A stretch of DNA of 64,000 nt from 73-13 sp035555435 (GTDB lineage: Bacteria; Actinomycetota; Actinomycetes; Actinomycetales; Microbacteriaceae): assembly GCA_035555435.1 (NCBI GenBank), contig DATMGN010000062.1:62001-126000 (forward strand), given 5' to 3'. The notes below the pieces were generated by a model. That model was not told the origin of the DNA and made no database searches. It saw only the letters and a program-made list of their open reading frames with translations. Numbering within the stretch: the first letter of the stretch is position 1; every line of letters starts with the position of its first letter. The translations under genes and the position numbers were made by a program. Shown here piece after piece: positions 8,062 to 16,151 of this stretch.

Positions 8062-9036
8062 ATGACGTCCACCCCGCAGCCGCCCTTCGCACCCGATGCG
8101 GCGGACATCCTGAACGCGCTGCACGAGTTCTTCCCGAAGCACATCACGGCCGAGATCGCGCCCGCGATGCGCGAGCCGATCCCCGGCGTGCCGACGAACC
8201 TCGAGCTCGCGCAGGAGGCGCACCCTGGCCTGACCCACCGCGAGGTCACGATCCCCGGTTATCAGGGCGACGAGATCACGTTGTCGATCTGGGAGCCGGC
8301 CGACGGGGTCAAGTCGGGCGCGGGCATCTACTACATCCACGGCGGCGGCATGATGATCGGCGACCGCTTCCTCGGCGCGCTCGAGTACACGCACTGGGCG
8401 GACGAGCTGAACGCGGTCGTCGTCTCGGTGGAGTACCGACTCGCCCCCGAGCACGCCTATCCGACGCAGACGGAGGACGCGTACGCGGGCTTCGTGTGGT
8501 TCGCGCAGAACGCGGCGTCGCTCGGCGTCGACGCGTCGAACATCGTCGTCGCGGGTGCGAGCGCGGGCGGCAACCTCGCGGCGGCGGTCGCGCTCATCGC
8601 GCGCGACCGCAAGGGCCCGGCGATCAAGGGCCAGCTGCTCGAGTACCCGATGCTCGACGACACCCAGTCGACGAACTCGCAGCAGGCCTACCGCGAGGTG
8701 GGCCTGTGGAGCGGCACCTCGGGCGACTCCGGCTGGGCGTCGTTCCTCGGTCCGATCGCCCCGGGCGGCGCCGACGTCCCCGCCTACGCGGCGCCGACCC
8801 GCGCGACGGACCTCGCGGGCCTACCGCCGGCGTTCATCGATGTGGGCGAGTGCGAGCTGTTCCGCGACGAGGACGTCGACTACGCGGCACGCCTGTGGGC
8901 GGCCGGCGTGTCGGCCGAGCTGCACGTCACGCCGGGCATCTGGCACGCCTTCGAGTCGTTCGCGGCGGACCACCCGACGTCGGAGATCATCCGCAAGCGC
9001 CGGCTCGGCTGGCTGCGCGGCATCCTCGCCGGCTGA
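8062..9036 (+). CDS. Alpha/beta hydrolase, hormone-sensitive lipase-like esterase
   Basis: A 324-residue carboxylesterase of the HSL (bacterial family IV) group. HGGG at residues 93-96 forms the oxyanion hole, GASAG puts the nucleophile at Ser168, and ELFRDE and IWHAFESF supply the likely Asp269 and His295. It has no signal peptide, so it is probably cytosolic and acts on short acyl esters. ATG at 8062 has a clean GGAGG 4 nt upstream; the frame is open much further, but that region is non-homologous. A strong bidirectional terminator lies downstream (9070-9105). It lies in the block that separates rpsO from pnp. The physiological substrate is unknown. Confidence 0.9.
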   Translation: MTSTPQPPFAPDAADILNALHEFFPKHITAEIAPAMREPIPGVPTNLELAQEAHPGLTHREVTIPGYQGDEITLSIWEPADGVKSGAGIYYIHGGGMMIGDRFLGALEYTHWADELNAVVVSVEYRLAPEHAYPTQTEDAYAGFVWFAQNAASLGVDASNIVVAGASAGGNLAAAVALIARDRKGPAIKGQLLEYPMLDDTQSTNSQQAYREVGLWSGTSGDSGWASFLGPIAPGGADVPAYAAPTRATDLAGLPPAFIDVGECELFRDEDVDYAARLWAAGVSAELHVTPGIWHAFESFAADHPTSEIIRKRRLGWLRGILAG

Positions 9037-9069
9037 GGCGCCGCGCCCACGCGGGCTGAGCTACGCGCG

Positions 9070-9105
9070 ACGGGCTGAGGTTTCCTGGCGGGAACCGCAG
9101 CCCGT
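9070..9105. terminator. Bidirectional terminator between esterase and monooxygenase genes
   Basis: A long hairpin: ACGGGCTG and GGTTTCC on the left, loop TGGC, then GGGAACC and CAGCCCGT on the right. That is 15 paired positions with one internal mismatch and one G-T pair. It sits between two convergent stop codons (9036 and 9116). Confidence 0.8.
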
Positions 9106-9115
9106 CGACGTGTTG

Positions 9116-10273
9116 TCAGCCCGTGATGCCGAATCCGGCCCCCGTGTGCTCCTTGCGGCCGCCGGGGACGGGCAGCTCCCCCGCCGCCGAGGCGGCGACG
9201 AGCGTCTCGTGCGTCGGGCCGTTGGGCACGTCGGCCGGTCGGTCCTTCGCGAACTCCTTGCGCAGCGCCGGGACGATCTCGCCGCCGAGGATGTCGAGCT
9301 GCTCGAGCACCGTCTTGAGCGGCAGCCCCGCGTGGTCGACGAGGAACAGCTGGCGCTGGTAGTCCCCGAAATGCTCGCGCATGCCCGCGTAGCGGTCGAT
9401 GACCTCCTGGGGCGAGCCGACCGTGAGCGGCGTCTGGGCCGTGAAGTCCTCCATCGACGGCCCGTGGCCGTAGACGGGCGCGTGGTCGAAGTAGGGCCGG
9501 AACTCATTGATGGCGTCCTGCGAGTTCTTCCTCGCGAAGAACTGTCCGCCGAGCCCGACGATCGCCTGCGCGGCCGTCCCGTGCCCGTAGTGCTCGAAGC
9601 GCTGGCGGTAGTAGTCGATGAGCCGCTGGTAGTGCTCCTTGGGCCAGAAGATGTTGTTCGCGAAGAAGCCGTCGCCGTAGTACGCGGCCTGCTCGGCGAT
9701 CTCGGGCGAGCGGATCGAGCCGTGCCAGACGAACGGCGCGACGCCGTCGAGCGGGCGCGGGGTGGACTGGAAGCCCTGCAGCGGGGTGCGGAAGCGTCCC
9801 GACCAGTCGACGAACTCTTCGCGCCAGAGGCGGTGCAGGAGCGCGTAGTTCTCCAGCGCGAGCTCGATGCCCTGGCGGATGTCCTTGCCGAACCACGGGT
9901 AGACGGGTCCGGTGTTGCCGCGGCCCAGCATGAGGTCGACGCGGCCGTCGGCGACGTGCTGGAGCATCGCGAAGTCCTCGGCGATCTTGACGGGGTCGTT
10001 CGTCGTGATGAGCGTCGTCGCCGTCGACAGCAGGATGCGCTTCGTGCGCGCGGCGACGTAGGCGAGAGTCGTCGTCGGCGAGCTCGAGAAGAACGGCGGG
10101 TTGTGATGCTCGCCGATCGCGACGACGTCGAGCCCGACCTCCTCCGCGTGGATCGCCATCGCGATCCAGTCCTTGATGCGCTGCGTCTCGCTGACGGTGG
10201 TCTTCTTCGTCGGGTCCTCGGTGATGTCGCTCACCGAGAAGATCCCGAACTGCATGCCGCTCGCATCGCTCAT
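9116..10273 (-). CDS. FMN-dependent luciferase-like monooxygenase, CE1758 type
   Basis: A 385-residue luciferase-like flavin monooxygenase (TIM barrel). The sequence closely fits the family I know as CE1758: GEHHNPPF, STATTLITTNDPVKIAEDFAM, GRGNTGPVYPWFG and PPFVWHGS-type segments are all present (here APFVWHGSIRSPEIAEQ). Such enzymes use reduced FMN supplied by a separate reductase. In corynebacteria an FMN reductase usually sits beside it, but none is adjacent here. I chose ATG at 10271-10273, preceded by GAGGAG; the frame is open to 10354. A perfect palindrome (10303-10320) lies just upstream, so ligand-controlled repression is likely. Confidence 0.88.
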   Translation of the reverse strand: MSDASGMQFGIFSVSDITEDPTKKTTVSETQRIKDWIAMAIHAEEVGLDVVAIGEHHNPPFFSSSPTTTLAYVAARTKRILLSTATTLITTNDPVKIAEDFAMLQHVADGRVDLMLGRGNTGPVYPWFGKDIRQGIELALENYALLHRLWREEFVDWSGRFRTPLQGFQSTPRPLDGVAPFVWHGSIRSPEIAEQAAYYGDGFFANNIFWPKEHYQRLIDYYRQRFEHYGHGTAAQAIVGLGGQFFARKNSQDAINEFRPYFDHAPVYGHGPSMEDFTAQTPLTVGSPQEVIDRYAGMREHFGDYQRQLFLVDHAGLPLKTVLEQLDILGGEIVPALRKEFAKDRPADVPNGPTHETLVAASAAGELPVPGGRKEHTGAGFGITG

Positions 10274-10302
10274 GATCTGCTCCTCGTCCTCGCTGCGCTT
10301 TC

Positions 10303-10320
10303 TCAATGCATTTGCATTGA
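10303..10320 (-). promoter_or_regulatory. Palindromic operator upstream of the luciferase-like monooxygenase gene
   Basis: TCAATGCA-TT-TGCATTGA is a perfect 8-bp inverted repeat, AT-rich in a very GC-rich window. It lies 30 nt before the ATG and directly overlaps the likely -10 TAAGAT on the minus strand. Symmetry and size fit a MarR- or TetR-type dimer site. No such regulator gene is adjacent. Confidence 0.65.
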
Positions 10321-10360
10321 TCTTAGGGCAGAACGCGATGACTGGCGAACGCATTCCCGC

Positions 10361-11092
10361 TCACCTCGGCCGCGTCGGGACGTACGCCGCGGTCTCCGAC
10401 TCCGCACGGCGCCGGTCGCGCACCAGGGCGAGCTCCGGCTCGCGCTCGAGCCGCTTGACGACGCCGAACGCGATGAGCCCCTGGCCGACGCAGTAGAGCA
10501 GCATGATCGCGGTGTCCTGATACGGATCGGGGAACCAGGCGAGCCACTCCGGCACGAAGAGCCGAATGCCGAGCAACGACTCGGAGACGAGGAAGACGAG
10601 CCCGCCGATGGCGACGATGCGCCCGACGACGACGGAGGTCACCGCCATCGCGAGCAGCAGCAGGCCGTAGATCGCGATGAGCGCCCTGAGCCCGCCCAGA
10701 TGCGACCAGAGCAGCGCGATGACGGGCGAATAGATGAGCCCGTACGGGATCGCCCACCAGGGGAAGGACCGGCTGCGGGCCGGCCCCGCGAAGAGCACGA
10801 TGAACACGACCTGCGCGGCCGCGAACGCGGCGACCCCGAACTCGAAGGAGTACTCGAGCGTGACGTCCCCGGTCCCCGACAGTGCGATCGCGAGGCACAG
10901 CAGGAAGCAGATCCAGCCGGTTCGTCGCCCGGCGAGGATGCCGCGATCCGTCCACAGCACGACGAGGAGCACCGCGACGAGGAGCGCGGACATGAGCAAG
11001 CCCTTGGTCCAGAACTGGGGCTCGACGAGGAGGTACACGTGATGCAGGGCCACCGCTGCCGCGTAGAGCAGGAACGGCCAGTAGCGCCTCAC
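10361..11092 (-). CDS. YhhN/TMEM86-family membrane protein (paralogue 1)
   Basis: A 243-residue multi-pass membrane protein with about eight hydrophobic helices. It belongs to the YhhN/TMEM86 family, whose animal members are lysoplasmalogenases. Family landmarks are LSGTGDVTLEYSF and VSESLLGIRLF near the two conserved acidic sites. The second site carries Glu where the neighbouring paralogue has Asp (ASDALL). It starts with GTG at 11090-11092, 7 nt after TAGCAT (11100-11105), so a leaderless mRNA is likely. Together with the paralogue at 11547-12242 it brackets rpsO, which suggests duplication around that gene. The bacterial substrate is not established. Confidence 0.82.
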   Translation of the reverse strand: MRRYWPFLLYAAAVALHHVYLLVEPQFWTKGLLMSALLVAVLLVVLWTDRGILAGRRTGWICFLLCLAIALSGTGDVTLEYSFEFGVAAFAAAQVVFIVLFAGPARSRSFPWWAIPYGLIYSPVIALLWSHLGGLRALIAIYGLLLLAMAVTSVVVGRIVAIGGLVFLVSESLLGIRLFVPEWLAWFPDPYQDTAIMLLYCVGQGLIAFGVVKRLEREPELALVRDRRRAESETAAYVPTRPR

Positions 11093-11134
11093 GCTCCCGA
11101 TGCTATTGCGTGCGCCCCGGGAGGGGAACGAGGA

Positions 11135-11162
11135 AGGCCGCCACCCGCAGGGGTGACGGCCT
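11135..11162 (-). terminator. Terminator of rpsO
   Basis: A 12-bp stem (AGGCCGTCACCC, loop of 4, GGGTGGCGGCCT on the minus strand, one G-T pair) starts 20 nt past the rpsO stop, followed by TCCTCGTT. It isolates rpsO from the YhhN gene downstream. Confidence 0.8.
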
Positions 11163-11182
11163 CCAGAAGACTCGCGTCCGCG

Positions 11183-11452
11183 CTATCGGCGGAGCCCCAG
11201 GCGCTCGATCAGCGTGCGGTAACGCGCGATGTCGATGTCCTGGAGGTAGCCGAGGAGCCGGCGGCGCTGGCCGACGAGCAGGAGCAGGCCACGACGCGAG
11301 TGGTGGTCGTGCTTGTGCTCCTTGAGGTGCTCCGTGAGGTCCTTGATGCGCTGCGTGAGCATCGCGACCTGGACCTCGGGCGAGCCCGTGTCACCCGGGT
11401 GGGTGGCGTACTCGTCGATGATCGCCTTCTTGACTTCCGAATCGAGTGCCAT
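11183..11452 (-). CDS. rpsO: Ribosomal protein uS15
   Basis: The 89-residue small-subunit protein S15, of exact family length, with the conserved GDTGSPEVQVAMLTQRI, EHKHDHHSRRGLLLLVGQRRRLLGYL and RYRTLIERLGLR blocks. It binds the central domain of 16S rRNA. ATG at 11450-11452 is supported by AGAGAGGTGG 8 nt upstream; a frame-extended ATG four codons earlier has no ribosome site. It is monocistronic here, with its own candidate promoter (11509-11536) and terminator (11135-11162). This is unusual because rpsO and pnp are normally adjacent and co-transcribed. Confidence 0.98.
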   Translation of the reverse strand: MALDSEVKKAIIDEYATHPGDTGSPEVQVAMLTQRIKDLTEHLKEHKHDHHSRRGLLLLVGQRRRLLGYLQDIDIARYRTLIERLGLRR

Positions 11453-11508
11453 AGGGCGACCCACCTCTCTCTCGCTGCGCGGTGCCCGGGACCCGATGTC
11501 CAGGACGC

Positions 11509-11536
11509 TCTGTATCCGCGGCCGATCTCACGGCAA
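11509..11536 (-). promoter_or_regulatory. Candidate rpsO promoter
   Basis: On the minus strand TTGCCG (11531-11536) and TACAGA (11509-11514) are separated by 16 nt, about 60 nt before the ATG. Both match a housekeeping sigma factor only partly. Confidence 0.35.
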
Positions 11537-11546
11537 CCGGAAGAGT

Positions 11547-12242
11547 CTAGCGCATCGGGGATGCGGCATCCGCGAGCGTCGGGCGCTCGGCCGAGAGGCG
11601 CCGGAGCACGCCGAGGGCGATGAGTCCCTGGCCTGCACAGTAGAACGCCATGATCGCGAGGTCCTGCCAGGGGTCCGGGAACGCGACGAGGAAGTCGGGG
11701 TAGAAGAGGCGGAATGCCAGCAGGGCGTCGGAGGCGAGGAAGAGTCCGCCGCCCCACGCCGCGATCGCGCTGACGCGGGTCGAGGTCATCGCTGTGAGCG
11801 CGAGGACGATCCCGTAGCCGACGAGCACCGGGCGCAGCTCCCCGAGGTGGGGCCACAGCAGGATCACGAGCGCGACGAGCACGGCGACGTAGGCGAGCGA
11901 CCACCACGCGATCGGTCTCGCACCGGCGGGACAGGCGAACGCGATGATGTAGAGCACGTGCGCCGCCGCGAAACAGGCGAGCCCGACGACGAACGCGGGG
12001 CCGAGGAGCACGTCGCCGAAGAACGACGCGGCGATCCCGGCGGCGAGCAGGCCGGTCCCCCACCAGGCGCGCGATCCGCGCGGCCGCCGGGTGAGCACGA
12101 CGACGAGGACGACGGCGACGAGGAGCGCCGGCATGAGCAGCGCCTTCGTGAGGGCGTCGCCGCCGAGCGCCGGGATCGCGAGGTTGGCGAGGTGCACGAC
12201 GGTGACGGCCGCGTAGAGGAGGAACGGCCAGGTCCAGCGCAT
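11547..12242 (-). CDS. YhhN/TMEM86-family membrane protein (paralogue 2)
   Basis: A 231-residue multi-pass membrane protein clearly paralogous to the one at 10361-11092. They share the N-terminus (M-R-x-x-WPFLLYAA), FPDP(Y/W)QD and CxGQGLIAxGV. Both conserved acidic positions are Asp here (FFGDVLL and ASDALL), as expected for the lysoplasmalogenase-type site. ATG at 12240-12242 lies 6 nt after TACGAT (12249-12254) with no Shine-Dalgarno sequence, so it is probably leaderless. The frame is open to 12428, but the upstream part runs into the divergent PPOX gene. Activity on lysoplasmalogen or another lysolipid is not shown. Confidence 0.82.
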   Translation of the reverse strand: MRWTWPFLLYAAVTVVHLANLAIPALGGDALTKALLMPALLVAVVLVVVLTRRPRGSRAWWGTGLLAAGIAASFFGDVLLGPAFVVGLACFAAAHVLYIIAFACPAGARPIAWWSLAYVAVLVALVILLWPHLGELRPVLVGYGIVLALTAMTSTRVSAIAAWGGGLFLASDALLAFRLFYPDFLVAFPDPWQDLAIMAFYCAGQGLIALGVLRRLSAERPTLADAASPMR

Positions 12243-12306
12243 GGGGTCATCGTACGGGTCCCGATACGGCCTGCGGCCTACCCGGCCCCGGTCGTATCCT
12301 GAGGGC

Positions 12307-12747
12307 ATGGACGCCGCCGAGCCCCTCATCCCCCTCACCGAGTCCGAATGCGACGCGCTGCTGCGCGCCACGCCCCTCGGCCGGGTCGCCCTCGCCGCCG
12401 CGGGCGAAATCGACATCTTCCCCGTCAACTACGTCCTCGACGACGAGGGCCGCATCGTGTTCCGCACGGCCCCGGGCACGAAGCTCGCCGAGCTCGTCAT
12501 CCATCCCTCCGTCGCGTTCGAGATCGACGGGGTCGTCGGCGCCGACCTGTTCAGCGTCATCGTCAAGGGCGATGCCGAGCGCGTCGAGGGCGCCGGCGAC
12601 ATCGCCGAGCTCGAGCGGCTGCCGCTGCGCCCCTGGGTGCCGACCGTCAAGGAGCAGTTCGTGCGGATCACGCCCCGATGGGTCACCGGGCGGCGCTTCA
12701 CGCCGGGGCCGGAGCCGGAGCGCGACCCGGCCGGGACGCCCGCCTAG
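12307..12747 (+). CDS. Pyridoxamine 5'-phosphate oxidase-family protein
   Basis: A 146-residue split-barrel flavin-binding protein of the PPOX superfamily (LGRVALAAAGEIDIFPVNYVLDDEGRIVFRTA, then the ADLFSVIVKGDAERVE strand set). Such short actinobacterial members bind FMN, F420 or haem, and the cofactor cannot be assigned here. True PdxH signatures are missing, so a role in PLP synthesis is unlikely. ATG at 12307 follows TATCCT (12295-12300) by 6 nt, which points to a leaderless mRNA. Its stop codon overlaps the stop of the convergent helR-like gene through a shared CTAG (12744-12747). Confidence 0.85.
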   Translation: MDAAEPLIPLTESECDALLRATPLGRVALAAAGEIDIFPVNYVLDDEGRIVFRTAPGTKLAELVIHPSVAFEIDGVVGADLFSVIVKGDAERVEGAGDIAELERLPLRPWVPTVKEQFVRITPRWVTGRRFTPGPEPERDPAGTPA

Positions 12748-15047
12748 ATCTCGGGGAGCCCCGCGGGCAGGGCGCTCGAGGTGACGAGCAGCAGGCGCTG
12801 CGTCGCGCGGGTCATCGCGACGTAGAGCGCGCCCGCGCCGTGCGGGCCGTCGGCGACGATCTGCGCCGGCTCGACGACGAGCACGGCATCGAACTCGAGG
12901 CCCTTCGCGTCCTGGGGCGTCAGCAGCGCGACGGGGCGACGGAGCCCGCGCGCGCCCCGGGCGATGACCGCCGGTCCGAGCGCCGCGGTGAGCGCGCGCT
13001 CGAGGCCGTCGACCTCTGCGGCGGGGGCGATGACGGCGACGCTGCCGGCCTCGCCGGCGCCGCCGTCCTCCGCCCGCATCCGCGCCACACCATCGAGGAC
13101 GGCGTCGAGGAGCGGATCGTTCGTCGCGCGACGCTCGCCCTCCGTGTCCTCCTCGACGACCGAGTCGGCGACGTGGACGATCTCGACGGGCCAGTCGCCG
13201 TGGCGTACCGCGGTCGTCGGGGTGATCGGCACCCCATTCGCCTCCGCCATCGCCTCGGCCGCCTGCGAGATCTGCGCCGGCGTGCGGTAGTTGACGGTGA
13301 GCTCCTCGAGCCGCCAGGCGTCCTTGAAGACGGGTCCGAGCGCGCTCGACCAGTCCCCCGTACCGGCCGCCGAGGCGACCTGCGCGACGTCTCCGACGAT
13401 CGTGAACGACTTGAGCGGGTTCTTGCGCACGAGCAGGCGCCACTGCATGGGCGAGAGCTCCTGTGCCTCGTCGACGACGATGTGGCCGAACGTCCAGGTG
13501 CGGTCGCTCACCGCGAGCTCGGCCGCGCTCGCACGGAACCCGGCGCCCTCCGTGAAGGAATCGGCGAGCTGGCGCGCGTCGACGAGCCCCTCGACGCCCA
13601 TGTTGCGGATCGCCGCCTGCGCGTTCTCCAGGTTGCGCTTCGCCTCGCGCTCGCGTTCTCTCGACGCGATATCGCTCACCGGGTTCTCCCCGAGCAGTTC
13701 GGCGGCCTCGTCAAGGAGCGGGATGTCCCCGATCGTGAACGGGGCCTCGCGGTCCCGGCGCAGCAGCGCCCGCTTCTCCGGGCTCCAGCGCTGCGTGATC
13801 GTCGCGAGCCAGTTCGGCCGGGCGTAGAGGTCCCGGATGAGCTTCTCGGGGGTCAGCGGCATCCACGCGGTGTTGAGCACGACCTTGACGTCGTAGGCGG
13901 TGCGGATGTCCTCCCGCAGCAGCGCGAGGTCGGAGTCGTCGATCGCGCGACCGCGGCGGCGCAGCTGCTCCGCGAGCAGCGCGGCGATCTCGGCGATCGC
14001 GACCTTGTTGAACGTCACGCGCGCGACGTTGTGCGGGCGGTGCGTCTCCCAGGCGCGCTGCATCGCGGCGCGGATGAGCTGCGCGGGGACGGTGAGCTCC
14101 TCGCCGTCGATGTCGACGACCTGATCCTCGGTCGGGATGACCTGCCGGGACTTGACGGCCCGGGCGAGCAGCCGCGCCATCTCGAGCGAGCCCTTCAGCG
14201 CGGCGACCTCCGGCCGGTCCTCGGCGGTCGCCTCGACCCCGGGGAAGAGGGTGCCGAGCGAGGCCGTCACGACCCCGGTCTCGCCGAGCGAGGGCAGCAC
14301 CGCCTCGATGTACTCCAGGAAGGACCGCGACGGCCCGACGATGAGCACACCGGCCGAGGCGAGCCGCTCGCGGTGCGAGTAGAGCAGGTATGCCGCGCGG
14401 TGCAGCGCGACGGCGGTCTTGCCCGTGCCCGGGCCGCCCTGCACGACGAGCGCGCCGTGCAGGTCGGAGCGGATGATCCGGTCCTGCTCGGCCTGGATCG
14501 TCGCGACGATGTCCTGCATGCGGCCGGTGCGCTCGCGCCCGAGGGCCGCCATGAGCGCGGCCTCCCCCTGCAGCTCGTGCGCCTGGGCATCGAGCAGCGC
14601 CTGGTCGAAGACTTCGTCGTCGACGCCGACGACGTCGCGACCGCGCGAGTGCAGATGTCGGCGCGCGCGGGCTCCGAGCGGCGTCGCCGCGGTCGCCTGG
14701 TAGAACGCGCTCGCCTGCGGCACGCGCCAGTCGAGCAGGATCGGCTGCTGATCCTCGTCGCGCAGCCCGATCCGGCCGATGTAGTGGTAGACGGGCACGC
14801 CGTCCACGGGCTGCAGCTCGAGCCGGCCGAAGGCGAGCCGCTCGTCGATCTCGCGCAGCTGCGCGACCCGGTCCTCGTAGATGCGCGCGAAGGCATCGCG
14901 CTCCGTGCGCGACTGATGCGTCCCGCCCGCCTCTCCGGCCGCCCGGACGGCGTCGAGCTCTCGCTGGACGGAGTCGCGGATGCGGTCGAGACGCTCGTAC
15001 AGCGAGTGCACGTACGCTCGCTCGCGGGCGACTTCTGCTGACGCCAT
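12744..15047 (-). CDS. helR: HelR/HelD-type RNA polymerase recycling ATPase
   Basis: A 767-residue UvrD/Rep-like superfamily 1 ATPase. The N-terminus is an antiparallel coiled coil (residues about 1-75), as in HelD proteins that insert into the RNA polymerase channels. Walker A GGPGTGKT is at 204-211, VVDEAQELSPMQWR is motif II, and the C-terminus has LEFDAVLVVEPAQIV and YVAMTRATQRLLLV. HelD/HelR proteins remove stalled RNA polymerase from DNA; HelR also confers rifampicin tolerance in some actinobacteria. ATG at 15045-15047 has AGGAG 4 nt upstream, and TACAAT upstream is a good -10. I did not see the 19-bp rifamycin-associated element in the region just upstream. The symbol follows the family assignment. 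Confidence 0.85.
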   Translation of the reverse strand: MASAEVARERAYVHSLYERLDRIRDSVQRELDAVRAAGEAGGTHQSRTERDAFARIYEDRVAQLREIDERLAFGRLELQPVDGVPVYHYIGRIGLRDEDQQPILLDWRVPQASAFYQATAATPLGARARRHLHSRGRDVVGVDDEVFDQALLDAQAHELQGEAALMAALGRERTGRMQDIVATIQAEQDRIIRSDLHGALVVQGGPGTGKTAVALHRAAYLLYSHRERLASAGVLIVGPSRSFLEYIEAVLPSLGETGVVTASLGTLFPGVEATAEDRPEVAALKGSLEMARLLARAVKSRQVIPTEDQVVDIDGEELTVPAQLIRAAMQRAWETHRPHNVARVTFNKVAIAEIAALLAEQLRRRGRAIDDSDLALLREDIRTAYDVKVVLNTAWMPLTPEKLIRDLYARPNWLATITQRWSPEKRALLRRDREAPFTIGDIPLLDEAAELLGENPVSDIASREREREAKRNLENAQAAIRNMGVEGLVDARQLADSFTEGAGFRASAAELAVSDRTWTFGHIVVDEAQELSPMQWRLLVRKNPLKSFTIVGDVAQVASAAGTGDWSSALGPVFKDAWRLEELTVNYRTPAQISQAAEAMAEANGVPITPTTAVRHGDWPVEIVHVADSVVEEDTEGERRATNDPLLDAVLDGVARMRAEDGGAGEAGSVAVIAPAAEVDGLERALTAALGPAVIARGARGLRRPVALLTPQDAKGLEFDAVLVVEPAQIVADGPHGAGALYVAMTRATQRLLLVTSSALPAGLPEI

Positions 15048-15162
15048 CGAACTCCTAGCGGATAAAGCGGACTGTCCATTGTAGTGCGCCGAGGAGCCCG
15101 CTCGGCGCGCTCCCCTCGCGCGACGCCAGCCCGTATGGTGGGACGGACGCAGGGAGGGTGCG

Positions 15163-16104
15163 ATGAGCGAAACGGCGCCGGCAGGCTGGTACTCGGACGG
15201 GACGACCCCGAACCAGGAGCGATTCTGGGACGGCACGCAGTGGACGGATCAGTTCCGCCCCCTCGCCCCGCAGTACGCACCGGCGCCCGCCCGGCCGGGC
15301 GGCTTCGGCATCTCCATCAAGCAGTCGCTGCGCGGGGCCGGCCTCATCTTCCGCGGATACGCGGAGAACGCGATCGACGAGGCCCTCTCGGTCGAGCAGC
15401 GCGGGGGGCGCAAGGCGCTCGTCTGGCTGACACCCGTCATGATCAACGCGATCCTCGTCGGATTCTGGTTCATCGCGTTCGTCGCCTCGCCCGTCGGCAT
15501 CCTGCGCGAGACGCTCGGCAGCGCCCTCGGCTCGCTCGGCGGCTCCCTCGGAGGCAGCCTCGGCGGCTCGTTCGGGGGCTCCCTCGGGGGCTCGCTCGGC
15601 GGCCTCATCAACACCTCGGCGATGGGCGGCATCCTCGCGGGCGCCTACTTCATCGGGCTCGCGCTGGGAATCGCGTTCTTCGCGGCGCGCGCCGCCGCGC
15701 TCGTGCTCACGACCCGCGCCCGCGGCGGTCGGATCGGCTTCGTGGATGCCCTCGTGATCGTCGCCACCGCGCACTCGCTGACCCCGGTCGCGTGGGTGCT
15801 CGGGACCGTGTTCCTCGCGATCCCCGGCTACACGGGTCTCATCCTGTTCCTCATCGTCGAGGTGTTCATCGGCCTGCCGCTGCTGCTGCTCGCCGAGCAC
15901 GTCATCTACGCGGGCGCCCACCGCGCGACCGCGTTCTCCAAGCCGCCGCTCGTCGCGAACGCGCTCTACGGCGGGCTCTCGATGGCGGTCGTCTACGCGG
16001 TCGCGACGCTCGTCGCGTGGGGCCTCATGTCGGCGGCGATGAACGCGGTCGTCGGCGGCATCGGCAACGGTCTGCTCGGCAGCCTCGGCGGCTTGCTCGG
16101 CTGA
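15163..16104 (+). CDS. DUF2510 membrane protein with a Gly-Gly-Ser-Leu repeat
   Basis: A 313-residue protein. Residues about 6-35 are a DUF2510 module (PAGWYSDGTTPNQERFWDG, then WT), a short domain common at the N-terminus of actinobacterial membrane proteins. A central region from about residue 85 onward has four to five hydrophobic helices. Between the first two lies a Gly-Gly-Ser-Leu/Phe repeat (residues about 123-148, see the repeat entry) that could form a glycine-zipper turn or membrane packing motif. The C-terminus ends in a second short LGSLGGLLG block. GGGAGGG 6 nt before the ATG supports the start. Function unknown. Confidence 0.75.
   Translation: MSETAPAGWYSDGTTPNQERFWDGTQWTDQFRPLAPQYAPAPARPGGFGISIKQSLRGAGLIFRGYAENAIDEALSVEQRGGRKALVWLTPVMINAILVGFWFIAFVASPVGILRETLGSALGSLGGSLGGSLGGSFGGSLGGSLGGLINTSAMGGILAGAYFIGLALGIAFFAARAAALVLTTRARGGRIGFVDALVIVATAHSLTPVAWVLGTVFLAIPGYTGLILFLIVEVFIGLPLLLLAEHVIYAGAHRATAFSKPPLVANALYGGLSMAVVYAVATLVAWGLMSAAMNAVVGGIGNGLLGSLGGLLG
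15529..15606 (+). repeat. In-frame tetrapeptide repeat (GGSL/GGSF)
   Basis: About six tandem 12-bp units encoding G-S-L-G variants inside the DUF2510 membrane protein. Codons vary between units (ggc tcc ctc gga, ggc agc ctc ggc, ggc tcg ttc ggg), so the repeat is conserved at protein level and not a fresh slippage product. Confidence 0.75.
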
Positions 16105-16151
16105 TCCCGCAATCCCCCGGCCGGCACGAGGAAGTGCCTAGAATGCGAGCG

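Noticed and set aside
7777..8092. Longer N-terminus for the glycosyltransferase-SGNH protein (start at 8092)
   Set aside because: The extra 105 residues are Arg/Gly-rich, unlike any family member, and overlap the promoter and start of the divergent esterase gene.
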